This document shows positions 40,701 through 52,865 of a stretch of DNA of 64,000 nt, one piece after another. Source of the stretch: Wenzhouxiangella sp. XN24. GTDB taxonomy: Bacteria; Pseudomonadota; Gammaproteobacteria; Steroidobacterales; XN24. The translations under genes were made by a program, and so were the position numbers. The stretch is taken from the NCBI RefSeq assembly GCF_011064545.1, contig NZ_JAAMFG010000034.1, positions 372,001 through 436,000 on the forward strand. Reading direction: 5' to 3'. The notes under the pieces are model-generated. The model had not been told where the DNA came from. It did no database searches and saw only the letters and a program-made list of their open reading frames with translations. Position 1 is the first letter of the stretch; each line of letters starts with the position of its first letter.

Positions 40701-41556
40701 CCGGCGGATGGTGCTTGCGCAACGCCTCGGCGGCTTCGCGAATCTCGCGTTCCCCCGGCAGGAAGACGAGGATGTCTCCCGCTGGCGGCTGGCCCGGCGC
40801 GGTCAGTTCGTCCACTGCGGCGAGCACCCCGTCGGCGAGGCGGCCTTCTTCGGGATCGGTCGCCGGCCGGTAACGGACCTCGACGGGATAAGCGGTCCCG
40901 GCCACCTCGATGACGGGTGCGCCGCCGAAATGCTCCGCGAAACGCGCCGGCTCGATCGTCGCCGAAGTGATGAGAACCTTGAGGTCGGGACGGCGCGGCA
41001 GGATCCGCTTCAGGTAACCGAGCAGAAAATCGATGTTGAGGCTGCGCTCGTGCGCCTCGTCGATGATCAGCGTGTCGTAGCGCGAGAGCAGCGGATCGCT
41101 GCGGATCTCCGCGAGCAGGATACCGTCGGTCATCAGTTTCACGCGGCAATCCGGGCCCGTCCGGTCCGCGAAACGCACCTTCCAGCCCACGACCGATGTC
41201 CCGGCCGGACCGAGCTCGTCGGCAATCCGCGCCGCCACGGCGCGCGCAGCGATCCGTCGCGGCTGCGTGTGTCCGATCATGCCGTGCCGGCCGCGTCCCG
41301 AGGCCAGGCAGATCTTCGGCAGCTGGGTCGTTTTCCCGGAACCTGTCGCACCGCAAACGACCACCACCTGGTGGGCTTCCAGCGCGGCAGCGATCTCCTC
41401 GCGAGCCGCTGAAATCGGCAGCGCGGATGGAAACTCGAGGCGCAGCGCCTTGTCGGGGCGTGCCTCAACGCTCAGCTTCGGACTCCTTGGCTGCGCTCCA
41501 GAGCCGCTCCAGGGCTTCGCTGTCCACCTCGTCGACGCGCCGCCCGGACGCTGCAA
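37741..41556 (-). CDS. hrpA: ATP-dependent RNA helicase HrpA
   Basis: A DEAH-box helicase; E. coli HrpA acts on stalled or colliding ribosomes. Visible motifs are GATGSGKTTQLPK (Walker A), IIDEAHERS (DEAH box), TSATI, ATNVAETSLTVPG and QRRGRCGR, then the OB-fold and C-terminal DUF3418 region. The body aligns from LEFPSALPIS onward, so the N-terminal extension of E. coli HrpA (about 70 residues) is missing. The start is uncertain: the only standard start codon before the core is a TTG at 41556, which overlaps mazG by 92 bases, while a CTG near 41478 could also serve. It follows mazG with no gap, the last gene of the fumC-nudL-mazG-hrpA run. Confidence 0.9.
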   Translation of the reverse strand: MQRPGGASTRWTAKPWSGSGAQPRSPKLSVEARPDKALRLEFPSALPISAAREEIAAALEAHQVVVVCGATGSGKTTQLPKICLASGRGRHGMIGHTQPRRIAARAVAARIADELGPAGTSVVGWKVRFADRTGPDCRVKLMTDGILLAEIRSDPLLSRYDTLIIDEAHERSLNIDFLLGYLKRILPRRPDLKVLITSATIEPARFAEHFGGAPVIEVAGTAYPVEVRYRPATDPEEGRLADGVLAAVDELTAPGQPPAGDILVFLPGEREIREAAEALRKHHPPGVEVLPLYGRLSSSEQDRVFKPAGRRRFVLATNVAETSLTVPGIRCVVDSGLARISRYSYRSKIQRLQVEPISQASAWQRRGRCGREAEGICIRLYEEAEHDARPEYTDPEIRRTNLASVILQMETLGLGDIAEFPFLDPPDARFINDGYRLLRELGAVDEGRKITSLGRRLARLPVDPRLARMLLAAGEQGCLREMLVIASGLSIRDPRERPVEAAASADERHAAFRDPRSDFLSLVKLWENWQARRKHDSGSAQRRWCRDNFVSFLRLREWQDVHRQLVGIVHEMRLKENEIAADYAAVHRAVLAGMLSHIGRLDENGEFRGPRNLRFRLFPDSTLAGRPPTWVVVAALVETGRVWGRMAAAVQPAWIESAGAHLLRRSWSDPHWQADRGFVAAREQVTLFGLVLAANRRVDYARVDPAGAREVFLREALAAGRLRTRGRFLAANRRLVDEVHLLEAKLRRRELLAGDEALAAFYAARVPAEISSMAAFERWRRKAEKNRPDLLEMSLEDLLTGAPLPAVEAYPDSLELGGNRLPLHYHFDPVAEEDGVTVDVPRHLLPLLDEDRLEWLVPGWLEEKVIAMLRALPKAARRRIVPVPDHARECLARLRPGVGRLRAALAETLRQTAGVEVEPETWAELELEPWLRFRVRVLDEAGEPIAASRDLRALKERHSPGSGPVETLRDDAWAGDGFRDWRFGAAPEQLEVRHGRTRQQLFAAIQDDGSSVSCRLFSTPGAAADAHRLGVLRLFMLAMPQQHRALLQAARRDRSLVLLGRELASGTDLPEDLVAAAFSGVFLAGDAEVPRDEAAFRRQLEQGRSRLVPEGERFLGLAAEILALNSSCRRALAAGLTGPGAREAAADIERQLRQLMFPGCFRVTPPERLRSMPRYLQAIMLRIERLAMGKGEARQVLELALPRQRLEEGFATDWSSAAAADAFRDYRWMVEEYRVQLFAQQLGVAGRVSHARLDKQWLAVRSLQAGVVLAD

Positions 41557-42247
41557 GCGCAGCCTCCATGGCGCGGAAGCGGCGCTCGAACTTCAGGTTC
41601 GCGCGGCGCAGGGCCCCTTCGGCGTCTATCTCGAGGTGCCGCGCGAAGTTGACGATGCTGAACAGCAGGTCGCCCAGCTCCTCGTCGATGTGCGCCGGGG
41701 AAGATCCGGCGGCGGCGATCTCCAGCTCCGCGGCTTCTTCGGCGATCTTGTCGAGCACGGCCCGGGCATCGGGCCAGTCGAAACCGACTCGCGCCGCGCG
41801 GCGGCCCAGTTTCTGGGCCCGCGCGAGCGCGGGCAAGGCGGCGGGAACACCGTCCAGCAATCCCTCGTCCCGCGCGGCGCGTTCCCCGGCCTTGTGAGAC
41901 TCCCAGGCGGCGGTCTGGGCGGTGGCGTCGGCGATCCGCGCGTCGCCGAAGACGTGCGGATGGCGGCGCCGCATCTTTTCTGCGAGCCCGGCCGCGACAC
42001 CGTTGAAGTCGAAAGCCGCCTGCTCCTCGGCGAGGCGCGCGTGGAACACGACCTGGAACAACAGGTCGCCCAGCTCCTCGCGCAGCGCCTCGAGATCGCC
42101 GCGTTCGATCGCGTCGGCCACTTCGAAGGCTTCCTCGATCGTGTAGGGGGCGATGGTCGCAAACGTCTGGGCCTGGTCCCAGGGACAGCCGTCGCGGGGG
42201 TCGCGCAGCCGGCGCATCACTTCGAGCAGGTCCTCCATCGCCTTCAT
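41465..42247 (-). CDS. mazG: Nucleoside triphosphate pyrophosphohydrolase MazG
   Basis: Hydrolyses (d)NTPs to monophosphates and, in E. coli, lowers ppGpp under stress. The 260-aa protein has two MazG halves: RLRDPRDGCPWDQAQTF then EELGDLLFQVVFHARLA, and later EELGDLLFSIVNFARHL, with the EExxE-type metal ligands. The ATG at 42247 overlaps the nudL stop as ATGA and has GAGGAG upstream, so I prefer it to the GTG at 42253. Length matches E. coli MazG (263). Confidence 0.95.
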   Translation of the reverse strand: MKAMEDLLEVMRRLRDPRDGCPWDQAQTFATIAPYTIEEAFEVADAIERGDLEALREELGDLLFQVVFHARLAEEQAAFDFNGVAAGLAEKMRRRHPHVFGDARIADATAQTAAWESHKAGERAARDEGLLDGVPAALPALARAQKLGRRAARVGFDWPDARAVLDKIAEEAAELEIAAAGSSPAHIDEELGDLLFSIVNFARHLEIDAEGALRRANLKFERRFRAMEAALAASGRRVDEVDSEALERLWSAAKESEAER

Positions 42248-42860
42248 GAACACTCCTCGCGCAGCATGTCGCGGAAATTCACCAGCATGGCCGCCGTCGC
42301 GCCCCAGATCCGGTGCCTTCCCCAGGGCAGTTCGTAGTACGGCAGTCGCACCCCCATGAAACGCTTGTGGGCCAGCTGCATGTTGCCGGGCTCCAGGAGC
42401 ACCTCCAGCGGCACTTCGAAAGCTTCGCTGACTTCCTCCGCATCCACCACCGGGTTGAAGGCGGCCCCGACGAAGCCCACCACCGGCGTCACGGAGAACC
42501 CCGTGATCGTGAGGTAGTTCGGCAGGTACCCGGCGACCTCGACGAGCGACGCCGGCAGGCCGATCTCCTCTCGTGACTCGCGCAGTGCCGCTTCCAGGGG
42601 TCCGGCGTCCAGCGCATCCATGCGCCCGCCCGGAAAGCTGACCTGGCCGGCATGGTGGCGCAGCCCCGCGGCCCGGACCGTGAACAGGACGGTCAACCCC
42701 CCCGGACGCTCCACGATGGGGAGCAATACGGCAGCAGGAACCAGCGTGCGCGGCCGCAACCGCTCCAGCGCACGCGGCAGGTCCCCGGCGATCCCCGGCA
42801 CCCGGTAGATCTCCGGCGGAGCCGGTCGCGTGCCCGCGAAGCGCCGGGCGATGAGCCCCT

Positions 42861-42864
<4 letters not shown>
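42244..42864 (-). CDS. nudL: Nudix hydrolase, CoA pyrophosphatase (NudL) type
   Basis: A 206-aa Nudix enzyme that probably cleaves coenzyme A or its derivatives to phosphopantetheine and 3',5'-ADP. The CoA-specific motif is seen in VRAAGLRHHAGQVSFPGG, directly followed by the Nudix box ending ALRESREEIGLP. The start is GTG at 42864, overlapping the fumC stop as GTGA. It overlaps mazG by 4 bases, so two nucleotide house-cleaning hydrolases are translated in tandem. Confidence 0.9.
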
Positions 42865-44249
<1,385 letters not shown>

Positions 44250-44270
44250 GCGCTCTCTCCCTCTGGGCAA

Positions 44271-45780
<1,510 letters not shown>

Positions 45781-45802
45781 TTCGCCGCGGAGCCGCACGC
45801 CC

Positions 45803-46750
45803 ATGGACTACAGCGATTTCAGCGTACGCCTCGCCGACTGGGGCACCGATGAAGAGAATCTGCGCCAGCTCCGCACCACGGTGTTCGTCGAGGAGCAGGC
45901 CGTCGCCGAGGACGAGGAATGGGACGGCCTCGATCCCGTTTGCGCCCACGCGGTCGCCACCGCGCCGGACGTCGGCGCCATCGGGACAGGCCGCCTCCAT
46001 CCGTCGGGCAAGATCGGACGCATGGCGGTGCTGCCGGAATGGCGCGGCTACGGTGTCGGCGCGGCGATCCTGCGCCGGCTGCTCGAAGAGGCCGCGCAGC
46101 AGGGGCTCGAGGCGGTCTACCTGCACGCCCAGGTCCAGGTGCTCGGTTTTTATGCGCGCTTCGGCTTCGTGGCTGAAGGCCCGGAATTCGACGAGGCGGG
46201 CATCATGCATCGCCTGATGCGCCTTTCCCTACCAGGCGGCGGCACGGGCCTGACAGCGCCCGGGGAACTGACCGGCACCCGGCGCATGCTGAGCGGCAAG
46301 CTGGAATTCGCCGATGCGGTCGCCGACGTGGCTGCCCTGGCGGCCCGGTCGCTCGCCATCTTCACGCCGGACCTCGAACACGGCGTCTACGATTCGAAGC
46401 GTTTCCTGGAGATCGTGAAACGCCTGGTCCTGTCGCGCAGCCACGCCCGCATCCGGGTCCTGATCAGCGATCCGGGCCGCGTGCAACCGAGCGTCAACCG
46501 CTTCCTCTACGTTGGCCGGCGCCTCTCCACCTTCATCGAGTTCCGCCATCTGCCGGACGCTTACCAGGATCGCAGCGACGCCTTCCTGGTCGCGGACGGC
46601 ATGGCACTGGTCTACCGGCCGAAGACCGACCGCTGGGAAGGCATCGCCGACACTCGAGAGCCGCGCATGGCGCGCCGATACCTCGGACAGTTCGACCAGC
46701 TGTGGCAGCTCAGCACGGCGGCGCGCGAACTGGACGAACTGGGACTCTGA
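45803..46750 (+). CDS. GNAT acetyltransferase fused to a DUF7931-like domain
   Basis: A 315-aa two-part protein. Residues 1 to about 145 form a GNAT fold like ElaA/YjcF: LRTTVFVEEQAV, RMAVLPEWRGYGVGAAILRRL (acetyl-CoA pyrophosphate loop R/QxxGxG/A) and VLGFYARFGFVAEG. Residues about 160-315 resemble the DUF7931 domain, with IFTPDLEHGVYDSKRFLEIVKRL and a C-terminal FLVADGMALVYRPKTDRW that recalls phospholipase-D-like folds but lacks a full HKD motif. It follows purB by 22 bases and its TGA overlaps the mnmA ATG by one base, so it is translated with the tRNA-modifying enzyme. Acetylation substrate unknown. Confidence 0.82.
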   Translation: MDYSDFSVRLADWGTDEENLRQLRTTVFVEEQAVAEDEEWDGLDPVCAHAVATAPDVGAIGTGRLHPSGKIGRMAVLPEWRGYGVGAAILRRLLEEAAQQGLEAVYLHAQVQVLGFYARFGFVAEGPEFDEAGIMHRLMRLSLPGGGTGLTAPGELTGTRRMLSGKLEFADAVADVAALAARSLAIFTPDLEHGVYDSKRFLEIVKRLVLSRSHARIRVLISDPGRVQPSVNRFLYVGRRLSTFIEFRHLPDAYQDRSDAFLVADGMALVYRPKTDRWEGIADTREPRMARRYLGQFDQLWQLSTAARELDELGL

Positions 46751-47868
46751 TGGCCGCGCAGCGCGTCATCGTAGGCCTGTCCGGCGGCGTCGATTCCTCG
46801 GTCGCGGCGCTGCGCCTGCTGGAGGCGGGCCATGATGTCGAGGGCCTGTTCATGAGCAACTGGTCCGAGGACGAGGAAGGCTACTGCCAGTCCGCCGAGG
46901 ATTTCCAGGATGCGCGAGCCGTATGCGAACTGCTGGGCATCCCGCTGCACCACGCGGATTTCTCGCGCGAGTACCGGGACCGCGTGTTCGCGGCATTCCT
47001 CTCCGGCTACCGCGCCGGCGTCACGCCGAACCCGGACGTCCTCTGTAACCGGGAAATCAAGTTCGGCAGCTTTCTCGACCATGCCCGACGCCTCGGCGCC
47101 GCGCGCATCGCGACCGGCCACTATGCAAGGACCGACGCAGCCGGACGGCTGCTGCGCGCCGTAGACGCGGACAAGGACCAGACCTATTTCCTGCACGCGG
47201 TGCCGGCCGAAGCCCTGCGCCACACCGTCTTTCCGCTGGGAGAACTGCACAAGACCGAAGTGCGGGCGCTGGCGAAGCGGGCGGGACTGCCCAACCACGA
47301 TCGCAAGGACAGCACCGGGATCTGTTTTATCGGCGAACGGCCCTTTGCCGAGTTCCTGGCACGTCACCTGGAGGACGAAGCCGGCGAAATAGAGGACCTG
47401 GACGGGAGGGCGCTCGGCCGACACCAGGGACTGACCCGCTATACCCTGGGGCAGCGCCAGGGACTGCGACTCGGCGGCGTCAGCGGCGCCGACGACGCAC
47501 CCTGGTTCGTGGCCGGCAAGGACGCTGCCCGCAATGTGCTGCTCGTGGTCCAGGGACACGATCATCCCGCCCTGTTCAGCCGGCGGCTCACGGCCGTCGA
47601 GCCCCACTGGGTCGCAGGCGTCCCGCCGGCTGTTCCGCTGGAATGCATGGCGCGCTGCCGGCATCGCCAGCCCTTGCAGCCCTGCCGCCTCGAGATCACG
47701 GGCGATGGCCCGCTGGTCGTGAACTTCGCAACTCCGCAGCGTGCCCTCACCCCAGGACAGTTCGTCGTCTTTTACAGCGGCGAGAATTGCCTGGGCGGCG
47801 CCACGATCGCGACCGTGGACGCGCCGACCGCCGCCGGCCGGCTCCAATCCCGTCCCGTCTCCGCCTGA
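46750..47868 (+). CDS. mnmA: tRNA-specific 2-thiouridylase MnmA
   Basis: Puts sulfur on C2 of wobble uridine 34 in tRNA-Lys, Glu and Gln, receiving it through the Tus relay. The 372-aa protein has the PP-loop SGGVDSS at residues 11-17, catalytic Cys99 (NPDVLCNREIKF) and Cys192 (DSTGICFIGER), matching Cys102 and Cys199 of E. coli, and the C-terminal beta-barrel domains. The start overlaps the GNAT gene stop as TGATG. Confidence 0.97.
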   Translation: MAAQRVIVGLSGGVDSSVAALRLLEAGHDVEGLFMSNWSEDEEGYCQSAEDFQDARAVCELLGIPLHHADFSREYRDRVFAAFLSGYRAGVTPNPDVLCNREIKFGSFLDHARRLGAARIATGHYARTDAAGRLLRAVDADKDQTYFLHAVPAEALRHTVFPLGELHKTEVRALAKRAGLPNHDRKDSTGICFIGERPFAEFLARHLEDEAGEIEDLDGRALGRHQGLTRYTLGQRQGLRLGGVSGADDAPWFVAGKDAARNVLLVVQGHDHPALFSRRLTAVEPHWVAGVPPAVPLECMARCRHRQPLQPCRLEITGDGPLVVNFATPQRALTPGQFVVFYSGENCLGGATIATVDAPTAAGRLQSRPVSA

Positions 47869-47879
47869 CGGTAATCCGT

Positions 47880-47885
47880 TATAAT
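47880..47885 (+). promoter_or_regulatory. Candidate -10 element of acnA
   Basis: A perfect TATAAT just after the mnmA stop, 62 bases before the acnA ATG. The matching -35 position is not recognisable. Confidence 0.35.
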
Positions 47886-47947
47886 TGGGGATTCGAAAGG
47901 CCATGCGGACCGTCACGGGGGCCGCCTCAATCCATCCTGGAGGAATC

Positions 47948-50701
<2,754 letters not shown>

Positions 50702-50714
50702 GTACAGGACGCCC

Positions 50715-51452
50715 GTGGCGTCCGCCGATCTGCCGGCCGGCCTGCTGGATGCGCTCCGCCAGGCCGGCCGCGTCGTGTTCCTCACCGGCGCGGGCGTTTC
50801 CGCCGAGAGCGGCGTGCCCACCTTCCGCGACGCCCTGACCGGCCTGTGGGCCCGCTTCCGGCCGGAGGAACTTGCGACGCCCGAAGCCTTTCGTCGCAAC
50901 CCGCAGCTGGTCTGGGACTGGTACCGGGAACGCCGCCGCCAGGTCGCCGCGGTGGCGCCGAACCCGGCGCATTGTGCGATCGCCACGCTCCAGGCGCGAC
51001 TCCCCCACACCCTGCTCGTGACCCAGAACGTGGACGGCCTGCACCAGCGCGCGGGCAGCGTCGACGCCGTGGAGTTCCACGGCAATCTCTTCACCAACCG
51101 GTGTCGGGGCTGCGGCCATACAGCGCCGCAGGGAGACCCGCAACTGGCGGCGCCGCCGCCCTGCCCGGAGTGCGGCGAACTGATGGGGCCGGGCGTGGTG
51201 TGGTTCGGCGAGGCCATCCCCGGCGAGGCCCTGGAGCGGGCCTGGCGTGGCGCGAGCGAGGCGGACATCGTTCTTGCCATTGGCACCTCCGGCCTCGTCA
51301 CGCCCGCCGCCTCACTGCCCGAAGTGGCGCGCCAGGGTGGCGCGCTGGTCGTGGAGGTCAATCTGCAGCCCACGCCGCTCAGCGCGCAGGCGGATTTCGT
51401 CGTCACGGGCCCGGCCGCCCAAAGCCTACCCGCAATCGTGGCGGTCTTGTGA
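50715..51452 (+). CDS. cobB: NAD-dependent protein deacylase (sirtuin, CobB type)
   Basis: Removes acyl groups from lysines using NAD. The 245-aa protein has GAGVSAESGVPTFRD at residues 25-39, TQNVDGLH at 103-110, catalytic His122 in EFHGN, and zinc cysteines CRGC (130-133) with CPECGE further on. Tyr70 and Arg73 match the YxxR pair that makes SIRT5/CobB-class enzymes accept succinyl and malonyl groups. The start is GTG at 50715, 13 bases after acnA; the earlier frame overlaps acnA and is not coding. Central-metabolism enzymes are typical targets, so the position after aconitase is suggestive only. Confidence 0.92.
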   Translation: MASADLPAGLLDALRQAGRVVFLTGAGVSAESGVPTFRDALTGLWARFRPEELATPEAFRRNPQLVWDWYRERRRQVAAVAPNPAHCAIATLQARLPHTLLVTQNVDGLHQRAGSVDAVEFHGNLFTNRCRGCGHTAPQGDPQLAAPPPCPECGELMGPGVVWFGEAIPGEALERAWRGASEADIVLAIGTSGLVTPAASLPEVARQGGALVVEVNLQPTPLSAQADFVVTGPAAQSLPAIVAVL

Positions 51453-51504
51453 GATAAATCACTTTAATTAATAATTCTATTATGCTGTTTTATATCGGAT
51501 AAAT

Positions 51505-52794
51505 ATGGAACGAGATCGCCCGCATCCGGCGGGCTCCACACTGCGCAAGGCGCTCGGGCCGGGCCTGCTCATGGCCGCCGCGGCGGTGGGCGTATCCCAC
51601 CTGGTGCAGTCGACCCGGGCCGGTGCGGAGTACGGCCTGCTGCTGCTGCCGGTCGTGCTGCTCGCCTGCCTGCTGAAGTACCCTTTTCTCGAGTTCGGCC
51701 CGCGTTACGCGGCGGCCACGAGCGAGAACCTCCTGGTCGGATACCGGCGCCTCGGCAGGTGGGCGCTCTGGCTTTTCGGCCTGGTCACCGTCGGCACCAT
51801 GTTCATCGTGCTGGCCGTCGTGACGCTCGTGACCGCGGGCCTCGCGGGACTGTTGCTCGGTATCGACGCCTCGCCGCTGCAGATCTCGGTCGGTGTGCTC
51901 GCTCTCTGCATCGCGCTGCTGGCGCTCGGCAACTACCGCGGACTCGACCTGGCGATGAAGTTGCTCGTGTGCCTGCTGACGGTATCGACACTGCTGGCGC
52001 TGCTCCTCGCCCTCGGCAAGACACCCGACTGGAGCGGCCTCAGTGGCCTCGATCGCCTGCCCGACCTGGGCACGGCCGCGGGCATCGCCTTTTTGCTTGC
52101 CCTGGTCGGCTGGATGCCGATCCCTGTCGAGGCGGCTGCCTGGAGTTCGTTGTGGACGCGCGAGCGCGCCGCCCAGACGGGGCATGCGCCGAGCCTCGCC
52201 GAGGCCTTGCTGGATTTTCGCCTGGGCTATCTCGGCACGGTCGTGCTGGCCGTCGCCTTCGTCATGCTCGGCGCCCTGCTCATGCACGCCAGCGGCCTGC
52301 AGTTCGCCGACTCTGCGGTCGGCTTCTCCGGCCAGCTGGTGGAGTTGTACGCGAGCGGCCTCGGCGACTGGAGCCGGCCCCTGATCACCATCGCGGCCCT
52401 GAGCACGATGTTCAGCACCACCCTCGCCGTCGCCGACGCCTACCCGCGCGTGCTAGCGGCCATCGTGGACGCGGGCCGAGGCGGCGACAGCCGCACTGCA
52501 AGTGCTGCAGGCGGGCGACTGGGGTACCTGTGCTCGCTGGGGCTCGTCAGCGCAGGCGCCCTGCTGGTGCTCATGTTCGCGGGCGAAGGATTCACCCGCC
52601 TCATCGACTTCGCCACCACGCTGTCATTCGTGGCCGCGCCGCTGATCGCATGGATCACCCTGCGCGCAGTCACGGCGTCACACGTGCCGCCGGAGGCGCG
52701 GCCGGGACCTGCACTGCTCACGCTGGCATGGCTCGGCCTGGGGTCCGGCGCGCTGTTCTCGCTGGCGTGGATCGGATGGCGACTGGCGACGTGA
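51505..52794 (+). CDS. Divergent Nramp-related membrane transporter
   Basis: A 429-aa protein with about eleven membrane helices that is recognisable as Nramp-like from its ordering: LGPGLLMAAAAVGVSHLVQSTRAGAEYG in helix 1 and a LGNYRGLD-containing helix 4 region. The metal-binding signatures of true Nramp transporters are not there: helix 1 has GVSHL where DPGN is expected, and helix 6 has WMPIPVEA where MPH is expected. The substrate is therefore probably not the usual Mn2+/Fe2+, or coordination is different. It follows the sirtuin gene across a short AT-rich gap likely to hold its own promoter. Confidence 0.75.
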   Translation: MERDRPHPAGSTLRKALGPGLLMAAAAVGVSHLVQSTRAGAEYGLLLLPVVLLACLLKYPFLEFGPRYAAATSENLLVGYRRLGRWALWLFGLVTVGTMFIVLAVVTLVTAGLAGLLLGIDASPLQISVGVLALCIALLALGNYRGLDLAMKLLVCLLTVSTLLALLLALGKTPDWSGLSGLDRLPDLGTAAGIAFLLALVGWMPIPVEAAAWSSLWTRERAAQTGHAPSLAEALLDFRLGYLGTVVLAVAFVMLGALLMHASGLQFADSAVGFSGQLVELYASGLGDWSRPLITIAALSTMFSTTLAVADAYPRVLAAIVDAGRGGDSRTASAAGGRLGYLCSLGLVSAGALLVLMFAGEGFTRLIDFATTLSFVAAPLIAWITLRAVTASHVPPEARPGPALLTLAWLGLGSGALFSLAWIGWRLAT

Positions 52795-52824
52795 CGGAAG
52801 GCAGGCAAGCTCCCGGCCTCAGTC

Positions 52825-52852
52825 GAACAGACGGGGGGACGCCCCGTTGTTC
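52825..52852. terminator. Possible hairpin between convergent genes
   Basis: GAACA-GA-CGGGG pairs with CCCCGTTGTTC, with one small bulge, between the ends of the transporter and hydrolase genes. There is no clear T run, so termination here would be weak or factor-assisted. Confidence 0.35.
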
Positions 52853-52865
52853 TGAGCGCCTGCCC

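Noticed and set aside
47885-47947. Upstream extension of aconitase
   Set aside because: The extra residues do not belong to the family and the ATG at 47948 has a strong GGAGG site. The TATAAT at 47880 suggests this is the promoter and leader.
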